Shown here: positions 21,983 through 33,513 of the stretch, piece after piece
Numbering within the stretch: position 1 is the first letter of the stretch
How the letters are laid out: every line of letters starts with the position of its first letter
NCBI GenBank assembly: GCA_035771165.1
Contig: JAWNZC010000408.1
Location: forward strand, 2,418,001-2,482,000
Length of the DNA: 64,000 bases
DNA from: Paragorgia papillata
Taxonomy: Eukaryota; Cnidaria; Anthozoa; Scleralcyonacea; Coralliidae
Direction of reading: 5' to 3'
Notes under the pieces: model-generated
Seen by the model: the letters and a program-made list of their open reading frames with translations, nothing else
What the model was told of the DNA's origin: nothing
Database searches by the model: none
Translations under genes and position numbers: made by a program

Positions 21983-22574
21983 TTGATGGCAGCAGCACTG
22001 AGAGGTAGCTTAATACGAAATCTTTTTTTTTTTTTTTCACGTGAAATCCTGTAATTTGAATTGGTTCATAAGCTGTCCGGATATTAATTTCCCGTATCCG
22101 CCCTGCCTCAGAGCGGAATCTAGCCCGTTCGTGTCCGTAATTTATGTTAAATGTAAACCAAAATGGCAGTCATGTCAGTAAATGCAACAAGAGGATATAA
22201 TTGCACAACTAATTAACTCATTGTTGAAATTATTACGTGGCAGGTAAGTTGTTAGAAATGTTGTATAAGCTATTCCCATATTGATAAGCTTTCATTGATG
22301 TATAGTTCAGAAGTTTCCGACGTTTTGGTGAAAGTTTTTAAAATGTCCAAAACGTTCCGTAATATTGTTCGACAGTAATAAATATAACATTTACTTCTCA
22401 CAAGTAATTAGAATTTCAGATCATTTTAATTTTTTTATTGAAACTACTTAACGTAACGATCTTGAGCAACTACTGTCAAACAAAAAAAAAGAAAAAAAGA
22501 ACAAAAAGGAGAAGAAAAGAAACAAAATAACATAAAACCGGAGTAAGAGTCAACCGAGACCAAAATGACAAAAA

Positions 22575-22979
22575 TTGACTCCAAAAAGCCTCCCGCGCCC
22601 CTCCCGCGGGACCACCCCCCGCACCTACCGAGTTCGCGCCGCCATGGACAGTAGAAAGGCCCGCGCCTCCGCCACCACCACCCAGCGACGCCCCGGCCCT
22701 CCGCAGCAACCGCTGCTCCCCTCCCGCCCCCTACCGGGCCCCTCCTCACCTGGGTTTACCCCTCAGCTGGCTTCCTACCTCACCCCCCTATCAGGTTCCA
22801 CGCCCTACCAATCCCCCAAACACAAAGTTCCGATAGCCCGTAAAATTCTTGCAACATTTTCGCACCCCCTGTTCACTACCCAGAAAAATACACGGACCAC
22901 TGAGTTTTCAGCACAATACGATAACAGTTCGCACCAACGCAAGTGGACGAGTTTTTACACATCACTAACACCCCAATAA
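22575..22979 (+). CDS. GC-rich, Pro/Ser-rich open frame, unknown
   Basis: 134 codons in strikingly GC-rich sequence (22590-22800) inside AT-rich DNA. An inner ATG at 22644 (GCCGCCATGG, a strong start context) would give about 112 residues. The N-terminal half is basic and Pro-rich (RRPGPPQQPLLPSRPLPGPS). The C-terminal half is ordinary (KHKVPIARKILATFSHPLF). I recognise no domain. It may be an element-encoded first frame, a host fragment or chance. The opposite strand is also open because of composition. Confidence 0.25.
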   Translation: MTPKSLPRPSRGTTPRTYRVRAAMDSRKARASATTTQRRPGPPQQPLLPSRPLPGPSSPGFTPQLASYLTPLSGSTPYQSPKHKVPIARKILATFSHPLFTTQKNTRTTEFSAQYDNSSHQRKWTSFYTSLTPQ

Positions 22980-23029
22980 TATAAAAGTCCATCATCAAAA
23001 CCTACTTGTTGACCTCGAGCTTGTTATCG

Positions 23030-23180
23030 GTCTGTACCTAGTGAAACTATCGGACCTCTGTGTTTTTTAGCACAGACCTCAGACTCGCCAGCTATGCGCT
23101 CATCTCGGTCCGTACTAAAAAAAATATCGGTCCTATATTTCACTAGTACAGCCCTCACGCTCGGTTAATAAGTAGTTAAT
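23030..23180. repeat. Hairpin repeat, CGGTCTGTAC...TCACTAGTACAG
   Basis: Several short inverted blocks (TATCGGACC/GGTCC, TTTTTTAGCACAGACCTC/GGTCCGTACTAAAAAAAATA) form a foldback. Its right half matches the minus strand of 16495-16555, the sequence immediately before the Gypsy element. The Gypsy element therefore landed in a copy of this foldback. Confidence 0.55.
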
Positions 23181-23189
23181 ATTCATCTT

Positions 23190-23860
23190 AAGAAAATTTT
23201 CTTAAGTAGAGAATTTCGCAAAATAATTCTTAAAATGAAAATAAATGTTTTTGAAAAACAAAGAATTTGTTTCTAGATCATTTCTTGTGTTAAGGGGGTC
23301 CACTACTAAAATTTTGACTTTAATTTTGAAATTTTCGAATTTTCCAAAATGGTCGATTTAGATAACTTTAAAACCTTCCTTTAATAACCTCAGAAAGCTT
23401 TTTACACTGTGATAAATGAATGCATAACCCACAAAAAATAGCAAATTCCTGAACCGTATGGCTATTGTCTTGCCTTAGCAAGCCTCCTTATAGCAACGGT
23501 TGTTTGGGGTTTTTGAAAACCCCCCTGTAAAAAGCCATGGGCTTTTTGTCCCAATGAAAAACTACTTTGTATATATTACATGACGTAAGACCCCTAGCTT
23601 TCACAGTTTAAAACAGCCGCCTGGGAAGTTTCTTTTAACAATCTTGAGGGCACTTTTTGCGAAATCTTCCATGTGTCCTTCCAACTTTTGTTGACAGGAA
23701 TTTCTCAAACTGTCGTAGCTAAAATTTCTATTCTTGCTTTGCTGATATCCGCATCAATTCTTGATAATTATATATTCCAACCGAATGCCAAGAAAAAGGT
23801 TTTTAAGTGACAAATGAAACGTAAATTTCATGGCTAATAGGATCAGTGATATCAGTTGAA
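23190..23860. other. Unannotated stretch
   Basis: AT-rich, with no gene or repeat boundary that I can defend. A TTTTTGAAAACCCCCCTGTAAAAAGCC segment near 23510 is the only distinct motif. Confidence 0.4.
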
Positions 23861-23869
23861 GAAAGCACG

Positions 23870-24540
23870 TCCTTGGGATGAGAAACCAGATTCTGCTGTT
23901 GGCAATCGAACTTTCGAGTGAATCGTGTCCCAAAATAATTCTGCCTTCCGGCTCGCAAAATTGCAAGGCAATGAGAAAATCCTCAAAATGTATCCCCAGT
24001 GAAAAGCCTGCTTGCTGTAACTGGTTTAACCGTTTTTTTGTCGACATGGAAATTGCCTGAGGCGATGTTATTCAGGCAGATGGTGTGCAAAGAAATGGTT
24101 GGTGATTCGGCCTGGCCTTGTGAGGTGTTAGAAGACAACCCACACTTGAACGAAAAGAGTATGCTTCTCATCCTTCGAGTACGTTGTGAAGCATGTGGGA
24201 TGGGTTATCTACATTCTACACCTCCAGAAAAGTCCAGCATTTCTTTTTAGATGTCAACAAGAGATATGGTTTATGCTAAGAGTAAGTATGGGATAAGGAC
24301 CATGCATCAATGAGCGTTTTTTGTTGCTTTAATGAACATGCCACCTCCCCCTTGCATTACCAAAGCTCACAATGCCAGAAATGCTGCCCTTATCTAAAGC
24401 AGCAAATGGGCTGTTGCACACATAGACCATGGAAGATGCTGCCAGCTGAAATTGCACCATTTGGTGACGATAGTGCAACCAAATTGTAAAGATGTGGTAG
24501 TCCCTCTATGCGCATGGTACATGGCAAAGACGTGGTCTCT
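23870..24540 (+). pseudogene. Decayed Mutator-like transposase fragment
   Basis: Read across frames, the strand contains CNWFNRFFVDMEIA (about 24018-24058), a block ending in CEACGMGYL (about 24190-24215), FLDVNKRYGL (about 24247-24275), DHASMSVFCCF (about 24300-24330) and a PPPLHY-like piece near 24345. This resembles the domain of cnidarian Mutator-like transposases that contains dVNkR...G...l..FC...nMPpP. Stops and shifts occur every 50-100 bases. The assignment rests on motif memory only. Confidence 0.45.
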
Positions 24541-24622
24541 CGTCGTTTTATTATTTTATTTTTTTATTTTTTTTTTTTTTTTTTTTTATTTTTTTTTTTT
24601 TTTTGTATTTTTTTTTTTTTTT
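24541..24622 (+). repeat. Poly-T tract
   Basis: About 80 bases of T with a few A, C or G interruptions. Confidence 0.9.
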
Positions 24623-24949
24623 GAACGGTTGTGTCACAACCTTATCGTTAGAAACAGGCAAATGCTTAGAACGTTGAGGTCCTCTTCTAAAAGTTTTGCA
24701 CATGGATGTAAGAAGGTTGAAAGAGAATCTGATGATGTTAAAGAAAGCATATCCTTCTTACAAAAGCAATAACTGGAAAGTGTAAAATGAAACTATGAGG
24801 TTTCTGCACCATTCAAATGGGAAACGGAAGGCAATTCAGATAAGCCTCCAGTTAAAAGCTGCCCCCCCCCCCCCCTTTGACAAAAAATCCTGGTTTTTTT
24901 CTACGCCGTCTGAACGTTATTGCTTATCAATTATCCATTAAAGATAGTT

Positions 24950-25530
24950 TTATAACTCATTCCAAGGTCTGGAGGGGTTTTCCCAGAGAGGAATAGAAAT
25001 CGCCTGGCGTTAGCCCAGAATAAAATACTAAAAGACCAAAACGGCCACTAAAAAAGAAGCAGACAAGAAAATAAAGAAAAAGGAGGGAACCCACTTAATG
25101 AAGCAGGAGCCTTCTGAAGTGGTAAACTGTTCAGATATTAACTCTATACAGCCATTAAATTCTGATTGTTTTGTGAAAAACTAAATATTAAAGACTTTAA
25201 ATGCAATTTTTTCTCAAATTGCCGAAAATCAGCAATATCCGATATTGTATGCAGGATATCTCAAGAACGAGATTGAAGCTATCTTGATGTTAATATTTTA
25301 GAGCATAGACCTCTGCCATAACTAGTTCCTAGGAGTTGAACTAAAAGAATCGGGACTGACTGTTTGAATAGTCTTTCTAGTGAGCAGTTTTATAACCTCA
25401 TGTCCTGTCCTGATGGTTTTCCATAGAGGAATAAAAATCGCCTGGCGTTAAGCCAGAAATAAAATACTAAAGACCAAAAAGTGCCAGAAAAAGAAGAAGG
25501 CCTGACAAGAATAAAGATAAAAGAGGAGAA
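24950..25530. repeat. Direct repeat pair, about 430 bp apart
   Basis: The sequence 24950-25095 (GAGGAATAGAAATCGCCTGG...AATAAAATACTAAA) recurs at 25380-25530 with small differences. Both contain CGCCTGGCGTTA. This is a local duplication of unknown origin. No gene is visible in either unit. Confidence 0.65.
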
Positions 25531-26250
25531 CCACTTCTAGAGGACCAACCGATGAAAGAGTTAAAAGGGTGGGGAAAAGAGGAGGGACTCGCAGTCTACA
25601 TAATATGTAATTGGGTGATAAATTAACGATATCAATTCCGGAATTTGTGACACATTAATTTGTATTAGTCGTCTATGGTTAAGTCTCAGACTATTTGCAG
25701 AATAGAGATAGAGCGAGAGGACTCTAGCGGAAAAATGATTCCATCTTATAATCCATCATGATTCTGCTTGGAAGCTTCGGATTTCCTTATAAATCATATT
25801 AATGAACGAGGGCACTGCGGTTTTAAAACAAGACTTCTTACTTGAGAGACTGAGTCAGACAGCAAACGAGTAGGGTTTCCTTTATTTTACAATTACGTTA
25901 AAAAGGTTTGTTACACACGAGGGATATCGCTTTATTAATATAAAAGTAGTGTTCTGCTTAGGATGTGATTTGTGTTTGAATAACATTTAATACACAACTC
26001 GAAATATGCTATTTTAAACGTTTCGCGGCAGTAGACCCAACCTTGCTATAATGAAGTTATAAAGAATTTGTGCCGACCTAGGTGAGTGTTATCTGCCTTG
26101 GTTTTCCGCCAAACGGCCGAGCTGGCCGCCCCCTGGATAAGTTGGGGCCGAGATTTGGGGCCGAAGCAAAACATTATTAACTCTATTACTATACTTTACA
26201 CAACTCTCACTTGTCACTCCAAACAGCCAATAACACCAGCTGCCATGACC
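25531..26250. other. Unannotated stretch
   Basis: No gene or RNA is recognised. The short open frames are unsupported. Confidence 0.4.
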
Positions 26251-26254
26251 AAAT

Positions 26255-26515
26255 ACGCATGCGTGAATTCCCTTGAGTAAACATTGCAAGAGAAATGGGA
26301 ACTAGCCATGGCGACAACAACCAGACAGTAAATACTAAGGCCCCGTTTACACTAGAGCAAAACTATCCGGATTCACATTGTTTTTCATCCTGATCATGGG
26401 AATAAAAAACAATGTGAATCCGGATAGTTTTGCTCTAGTGTAAACGGGGTCTAAGTAAGACTCGACTATTCATTTGTGTTTTAAAAAAAGGGTAATGAAA
26501 ATTACATACTGTAAG
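26255..26515 (-). repeat. Dispersed repeat, Penelope-RT-linked, copy 1
   Basis: Apart from a 113-bp insertion at 26339-26451, this matches the reverse strand of 48310-48475 (GGGAACTAGCC, ACAACAACCAGACAG, AAGACTCG-CTATTCATTTGTG, GTAA-GAAAATTAC). In the other copy the same DNA follows a Penelope RT fragment, so this is part of a Penelope-like relic on the minus strand. Confidence 0.7.
26339..26451. mobile_element. Near-perfect palindromic MITE, TAA target duplication
   Basis: The arms GGCCCCGTTTACACTAGAGC onward run about 47 bp and return as an almost exact inverse, ending GTGTAAACGGGGTC. TAA lies outside both ends (26336-26338 and 26452-26454). The homologous empty site at 48350-48370 (minus strand: GAAGAC-TAA-GTAAGACTC) carries one TAA and no insert. 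A 3-bp TAA duplication and a GGCCCC-type end point to PIF/Harbinger, which is inference. Confidence 0.85.
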
Positions 26516-27755
26516 GGTCATTTCAGAATATGTTACAATATTGACAAAGAAGCCATGCACAAATTACCTACCTTATGTTTTTGGTAGTATGCTTATAATT
26601 TTAACTTTTGTGTCGGACTCTCGGACCAGTTCAAATATTTCAGTTTCCCGCTCTTTTTTTGAGTTGCGAGCTCGGGCGTCGCACATGCGCAAAACGTTTT
26701 GCATCGGTGTTCTCCAGGCCTCTGATCAGAACTTCGGTCTGCCGCTCGACGTTAAAAAAGAGAGGCCTGGGAACCAGGCTGAGTCAGTGAACTCGGTTAT
26801 ACGTCCATGTCCTATTTACACGAATTGCCATCCTTAGGTTAGGTTGTGTGTTGGGGTAAGGCTTTCATGAAGTACTTGGGTTATGTAGGACATGGAATTA
26901 TTACCGTGAACTCTATATATACGTGGAAGGCTGACTTCATTCAATCACTGGACGAAAAAGTGAGGCAAAAAATGGCGGCAATGGGGAATTTTTGGACGTC
27001 AGTTTCAGGCCCTGCGCGGTTTTCTTGGATGTCAGTCGTCTTAGTCTTTTTTCTCGCGGCCGAACCACAGGCAGTGTTGTATTCCTTTTGTGTTTACTTT
27101 CGATTTCATTTAGATTCCAGAGGGCTGCGTATATTGACCGACCGTTGGCACAAATTCATGCATGAAATATATACCAAGACCCATATAAATTCGAAATAAA
27201 TGTTCTTAACTGGTTTCTGTTTAATTTCTATTTGTTGATGTTTGTGTAGTGACCTGTAATTATATATATAGCCATAGCCAATACTTATACTTAGATTATT
27301 GATATATGAGACTTCGGTGTACGTAAGAAATTTGATATGTAGTTCCCCTCAGCATGTTGTATCATAGTTTAATAGGATGTTGTTCTATCTTCGTATACGT
27401 AAATAGTGAAATATGTTGTTCCTTTTAGTGTAGGATTCTCTGGTATGTTCTTCCTGTCTTGTAAGTTAACCAATATAATGTTTGTAAGTAGAAGTTCCCT
27501 TTACGTCAATCGTAGTGATAGTCTTCCTGTAGCGTCTAACTATAGCAGAAGGTTTTTGGAAGGAATAAAACGTATAACCGTTTGAGTCCTGCGTGAGTAG
27601 TTGAATTGTTGTTGCGGCACGCTACACTTGCGTCTTTCCTAGTCGAGTTTCAACTATATTTCGAGTTCCACTCACGGTCAATTATAACCTCTTTATAATA
27701 CTAAAAATAAGCAAAGGTTGGTAACTTTCATAGAGAATATTTCAGACGACCTTCA
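26516..27755. other. Unannotated stretch
   Basis: Contains open frames of up to 117 codons (26846-27199) without recognisable domains or splice context. I see no supported feature. Confidence 0.4.
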
Positions 27756-27760
27756 TTTAA

Positions 27761-28083
27761 AGCTCCGTAAAATACACAAAAACCCGCTCGATCTCGACGT
27801 GAAAACTGACATCAGTACATTCGTCAAGAACTTTCCGTTCATTGCTCTTTCATCTTCTTTGCAGCTCGACTGAAACGTTTATATACCAACCAGCTTTGGC
27901 TTCACAATGAGCTCTCGCCGTATGCACTACGAACGGCTGGTGTCACCTCATCTTTGAGCTGCAAAGATGAATGTTTGGGTGGAAAGAGCGCAATGAACCG
28001 AAAGCTTAAAGTTCTTAACAAATGTATACTGATGGCAATTTTGGCGAGATCGAGCGGCGGTTTTTGTAGATTTTACGGAGCTT
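27761..28083. repeat. Long inverted repeat (foldback), arms about 95 bp
   Basis: AGCTCCGTAAAATACACAAA...GCTCGATCTCG at 27761-27852 returns inverted at 27985-28083 (CGAGATCGAGC...ATTTTACGGAGCT). An inner TCTTTGCAGCTC and GAGCTGCAAAGA pair extends the fold. No coding signal. Confidence 0.75.
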
Positions 28084-28532
28084 CAAGTGAGCAGCAAATA
28101 CAACGTGAACGTCAAGGACAACGTCCTTGATACAATGAGAATTTTCCTCACACAACAAAGAAGATGAATAATGTTTGGTCTTAGTTATACCCTACTAAAA
28201 TTTCATTATTTATTTGGTGTTTCTGGCACTAAATTAATATACTTGCGTGTATGTATTGATAATAATCTAAAGTCCTTGAAGTGCCATTTCCTCCATTTGT
28301 TGATCTGAGTGTGGGGGTGGGCACCCTACATGTATATTTGTAGTATTGAGAATGATTCTAATGATCTCTACGCCGCGGATTATTTTTTCTCTTTTTCGGT
28401 TATTCAAGAACACTTAAATCTGGATTTAAAGTGTATCAAATAACGTTCAAACGAGAAACGCAATCGTCATGAAATTTATTGTCATGACTAAGATGAAGTC
28501 ACAAAAGTTGTGTGTATATTGGCACATATGCA

Positions 28533-28636
28533 TTGCCAACAAGATCAAGATTCAAAATTTGAAGTACTGTATGTTGTTCCTGGTTACGCTCGTCGTTTAG
28601 TAAAACACGGAACACCGGAACAGCAAAAAAAAATAG
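28533..28636 (+). pseudogene. Coding-like 105-bp block, copy 1 (unknown protein C-terminus)
   Basis: Encodes DQDSKFEVLYVVPGYARRLV, then KHGTPEQQKK. The same block occurs at 29845-29943 with few changes. Here it is cut by the repeat that starts at about 28637. Third-position changes dominate between the copies, which suggests past protein selection. No family is recognised. Confidence 0.5.
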
Positions 28637-29110
28637 GTACGCAATGCGTACATGTGACTACCGCTGTTAAGCACAGAGAGATAGACAAGCAATGCATGAA
28701 ATGTGTGAAGCACACAGACACACACAAAAATGATAGTTATTTTAAATCATTTTATACATGCATTGCTAATTTGATTTTAAATCATTTTATACATATATTG
28801 CTAATTTGAACATGGAAAATACTATACATACGCATCTTTACTTGCTGTTTCCAAAACATAGCATATATTAGCATTATAAACATGTCCCCACGTTTATGTG
28901 AATGTAAGTTTTATGTGTATAAAGCGCGAATAACTTATCTGGTGGATAAATCCTAGCTATAGAGAACCACTCTAGTGGTGCTTTGAACAACCCAATTTAA
29001 CTTTTGTCCACTGAACAGCACTATCAGATACATAACTATTCAGTGGATAAAATGTTATATTAGGTTGTTCAAAGCCTGATTAGTGCTGTTCTTTAGCTAG
29101 GACTTATCAA
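28637..29110 (+). repeat. Dispersed repeat R1, copy 1, ending in a hairpin
   Basis: Begins GGTACGCAATGCGTACATGT and matches the minus strand of about 62190-62625 (CACAGACACAC, AACATG...AAAATACTATACATAC, TGCTGTTTCCAAAACATA). The distal part (about 28945-29105) is a foldback with arms ATCCTAGCTA-AGAACCACT and the inverse around AACAACC. In both copies it abuts coding-like sequence. Confidence 0.7.
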
Positions 29111-29124
29111 CTAGATATGCTATC

Positions 29125-29230
29125 TTGGCTTTACTCAGGCCAAAAGCTTAGCAAATAAATATTTTACGTGGTGTTTCTACTAAAATAATCTATATTACAT
29201 TATCGCTAAAACTTTCAAAGAATTAGTCAC
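29125..29230 (+). repeat. Penelope 3'-end fragment
   Basis: AAAGCTTAGCAAATAAATATTTTACGTGGTG and the flank match 1345-1440, the tail of the GIY-YIG relic. There is no coding sequence. Confidence 0.7.
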
Positions 29231-29703
29231 CCAAGATCATCAACAATTCAACATTGTGTTCCAAAACAACATTTTACCTGACATAAATATGCTGTCAGTG
29301 GCATTTAAGTGTAATGCACATCACTAATATTTTGTGATTCTACTAGTATTTTTAATAAGACAGTACAACAATACTCAGTATTGTAGTTTCAACAGATATA
29401 TTTCTTTATTTCAAGGCTTTCAACATATTCAAGGTTTTAAGTTTCCTAACAGTTCACAATAGCTTTTCAAAATGTACAATTGAGTGACACTTAGACACCA
29501 GATTATAGAATATGTTTGTGCTTTCACAAGAGTCAGAATTCTGGTGTATCTACTATTCTGTGGTCAGACCGTTGTAGCAGCTCTGGTGTGCACAAACTTT
29601 GGTTTCTCAATTTCATTATACAAGATATTGAACACCACCTAAAACAAGTAAACGAAGTACCAAGTCAAGGTTTTGTAATGGCTATGTAACAGCCAACATA
29701 TGT

Positions 29704-29755
29704 TGTCAGCATAAATTTCTTATATATATATATATAATATATATATATATATAGT
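29704..29755. repeat. (TA)n microsatellite
   Basis: About 45 bases of alternating TA with one break. Confidence 0.9.
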
Positions 29756-29837
29756 GTAAATACAGGGCCGACTATGATGTGATGTATATTTCTCAAACTC
29801 ATTAATAATTCATAAACTAAACACATAGGAAAATCAT

Positions 29838-29959
29838 ATTTTAAGCGAACAAGATCAAGATTCGAAATTTGAAGTACTGTATATTGTTCCTGGTTACGCT
29901 CGTCGTTTAGTAAAACACGGAACACCGGAACAGCAAAAAAACATTGACGACGATTCATA
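29838..29959 (+). pseudogene. Coding-like block, copy 2, ending in a natural stop
   Basis: A ttttaag acceptor-like site precedes EQDQDSKFEVLYIVPGYARR, LVKHGTPEQQKNIDDDS and a TAA stop at 29957-29959. It could be the terminal exon of a gene or of an element protein. It matches 28533-28636 up to the point where that copy is interrupted. The following GGGCTACC...GAGTCTAGG also resembles the minus strand at 11680-11715. Confidence 0.45.
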
Positions 29960-29979
29960 ATTACTTGGGCTACCGCAGG

Positions 29980-32683
29980 TAGACTACGAGTCTAGGTTTC
30001 GCGATTATTTTTATTACTAGAAGTTACTATCGCAAGGGAAGTGCTGCCTCAAAAGCCATGGGAAGCGTAATTTTTTAATGTCGCTGGCAAGTATCTTGAT
30101 ATTATTATATACGCTTACAATCGCACACGCCGTTCATTAAGTAAACTTGCAGGTGACACTTTCTAGGTAAACATGAAGCTGTGTAATAAGGCGAAGAGAT
30201 TTGACATATTGAACGCTGTACATGTGTGGAAATAATACTTTCTTTCTTTGCTTTCCTGTTGCTAACTTCCTAGTCTGCGAAGCAGACTGCTGCTCGACCG
30301 ATCCCCGGAAGCGCCACTAACTTCCCGACTGTGTTTTGAATTTGATCTTCTAAACAACCAATAAGAAAAAGGATTATTCGCCAAACACCAATCAAATTCA
30401 AAACAGAAATCAAAACAGGATCTTATCAAATGAATTGTTCAACTTGAAGAATATATATATATATTACAACAATATTTTAGGAACGCTTCTATTGCCACGA
30501 CAGTAACGCTCAACAACAGAGTTAGAAGTCCGTGCGCTGTCGTCGTATCAGAAAGTTTCCGTCGAGCTAAAAGAAAAGAAAACACGGTGAGTCATTATTA
30601 GCAGAAGGCAGTTGCTGTGTTCCTAAAACCAATGATACATGTTCAATAGAATTTATCACTGTATATAGATTATAGTGTAGTTTTGTTAATTGGCGATACT
30701 TCTATATATAATTTCATATTTGTTTGCAGAGCTTTCGGCCTATTGACTCGGGCTGTTCACATTTCACGCGACAAAATGGTTTATAGCACTTTCGGAAATG
30801 TGTTATGTTATGTTATAATAATTTACAGTTTTAATATGCGTGCATGCGAAACATTCATCTCGTGGAGGAATCTTGATCGGAAATATTAATGAATGTTTAT
30901 TCGTCTGACAGGTAGCTACGCTATATTCGTCCGATATGTGATGGTTGGTAATAAGATTACAGAATCTTATTTTGTTTTTTACGACTAAGAAGAGTTCACG
31001 AACTGATCACTGGAAGACATTTTGATTGGGGGTGTGTGTTTCAAAATTTACCGACGAAACCCATGATTTACCGACGAAACCCAAGCCGGCTTATATATTT
31101 TAAGGTTTTAAATCCTAAATTTACCTTCCGCCGAGATTTGGTTTTAACTGCATGACCTATATATCAATTTACGGACCATTTCTCCGAAAAGTGCGGGGAA
31201 ACACACACACACACACACCATCCGTTCGGTGCGCAACTGACCAAAAGGCATCAAAAAATTCATTTGGACATCATAGACACAATGTTTCGCAATTTCAAAA
31301 ATGTAAATTCATTTGTCGTTAAGGTAGTTCCTCAGTTTTGCACTGCGCATAATTCTGCAATAATAATTCAAGATGTATCTAAGTGTTATAAAAGATTTTG
31401 CTCGGCAGAACGCACAGCGACGTGGTACCAATAGGATCTTTATTACCTACGGCACAATGTACAACACAGGATATAGAGATAAGTTAAAGTTCAATACTTA
31501 TAACTAAAGTTCAGTTCAATGTCTTGGTTTCTCTTCCGCACTGCTTTTTGGGCTGACCACTCTTCGATTGGTCTTTCAGTTCACAGCTGCTCGACTCCAA
31601 AAAGGGAGGCTCCTTTTATAATTTTTTGGTGTAGAAAACCACGCTTGGTAGGTGTGTAGGAATTGACCAATCAGGAGCATTAGACAACAATACTTTGCAA
31701 CATTGGATGAAGGCGTTGTCAACCGATCTCAAGTACCGAGGCAAAACGTTTGAAAGGTTTTTCCGTATATTAAACTAATATATATTTCTCGACTACATTG
31801 ATATGGCAAAAAAGTAGATGTCATATGGTATAAGACTCTTATAATATTTTACAGTTTCATTGAGTATTTACGGAACGTAACAGTTCAACTTTGAATAATT
31901 ATTACGTAAGTTGTCGTTTGGATTATGTAAACATTACGAAGCTTCTTCTTGGCCTAAAATCATGCTAAATTCAACTAGCTTACATAAACAAACTTGTGCC
32001 TGCCGAAGGTCATACTGACAGGATAATAGAAAAGGCTTTTAAGAAAAAGTGTTTATTTACAAACTAGTAAATAAACTTATGACAGAAGCATGTACTTAAT
32101 TACAGAACAATGCTAGATATAATCAGACTGTCGCGACATTTTGATATATTGATTAGTGTTGTTTATTTTCAGCTACTTGTTTGCATTACGGCATTCTACA
32201 ATAGAATAGCCAGAAGCAGTTAGAAAGCTTAACTATAACTTAAGATATATGTATGTTGTATAACATAAGTGTTAGTAAGTAACGAAGACACATCGAAATG
32301 TCACTAAGGAGATTATATCAGCCACTAATAACTTTGACAAGAAGATACTAACTTTATTTTTGGTTATTGATAAAATTAAAAAGTTGTTGCGTGGTTTCGT
32401 ATATATAGATGAAATGATAGGGAAACGCTCCATGCATGTCAAGCTTTAACGTTCTGTAGCTCACGAAGACACTCGGTGACCCCCACTTTTATGGAGGGTT
32501 TTTGTATCTACTGCGCATGCGCGAGTAGATACACTGCTGTCGTGCGTGTAATGTAAGTTAAGTTAACAAAAAAAGGCCTTCGGAGCCAATCAAAACATAG
32601 AATAAAACGATTGACTCACGACAAACCACCGAAGCGAAAATAACTACTGTACACCAAGTATTTCATAAGTCATTGTTGACAGC
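29980..32683. other. Intergenic region upstream of gene copy 2
   Basis: No supported gene. A possible short spliced leader (donor-like GTGAGT near 30589, acceptor-like tttgcag near 30729) is too weak to annotate. A (CA)n run lies at about 31200-31219. The last 200 bases before 32684, with CGCATGCGCGAG at 32515-32526, presumably hold the promoter of gene copy 2. I see no certain TATA box. Confidence 0.4.
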
Positions 32684-32743
32684 ATGGAGCGAGACAGTCA
32701 AGGAGCGGGATATATTCAACAAGGGGAAGTTTTTACAAATTTA
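32684..32743 (+). CDS. Gene copy 2, exon 1 (N-terminus)
   Basis: ATG in AGCATGG context, encoding MERDSQGAGYIQQGEVFTNL, with a strong donor GTAAGTA directly after codon 20 (phase 0). It is hydrophilic and has no signal peptide. I chose it because phase 0 here joins exon 2 at 35211, whose phase-2 end joins the conserved exon 3, and the total comes to exactly 200 codons. The encoded product would be a 199-residue leaderless protein of unknown family. A transcript is needed to prove that these two small exons belong to the gene. Confidence 0.5.
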
Positions 32744-33513
32744 GTAAGTATTTTAAGTACGAATCGTAGGCAATTCTTAATTGTGATATACTAGACATTA
32801 TTGGAATGATGATAAAAGGTTTTTGAAAGCGAATTAATCGGGTCGTCGCGTGGACAATTTCATATTCAGACGAGACAATTTATATTGCAACATGTCTGAT
32901 AGAGCTTCGTAAATTGACACGACTAGGTGCGTTGCCGAAAAGAAATGGATGACCTTCTTCTAAGAAAACAAAGTTAGCTTCATGGTCAAGCAACAATGTC
33001 CAAAACCTGTGGTAGTCCACGAGCGAAATATGCTATTAAATAGCATGTTGTCGATGTAGATAGATATACAGTATTAGTGGAGTAAAATTGAATGCTGCAG
33101 TTGTCAATTCAATGTCATGCAAAATCTGTGTCATGAATGTGCAAACATTTCTTCTACCTTTTACTGCATGTCTTGAAGAACAATTAGCTTAATGTATGGT
33201 TGCTCTTATAATTTTGATGACATTGCTGGACATCTTTTTCATTCACTATTAAATTTTACAGCAGTAATACTAGAGATGCTTGTTATATCAAGCGATTTCC
33301 TTTACCTTCTAACTAGATTGCATTATTGTTTGACAAAGTATTGTAACAAGGATATTTAGGGCCCCCCTGTCGGGGAACCCTAGCCCCCTCATCGGCGGAA
33401 AATTTACAGATTAGTCGGGGAATGATCTGGAAGGAAAATTGTATTTTTAATAATTGGTGAAGAACTTTTTAACTGATTATAAGCCAGACAAGTTAGTAAT
33501 TAATGCTTTAATA

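Noticed and set aside
22444..22749. Minus-strand Gly/Arg-rich frame of 101 codons
   Set aside because: It is a shadow of the GC-rich segment. The plus-strand frame has the better start context.
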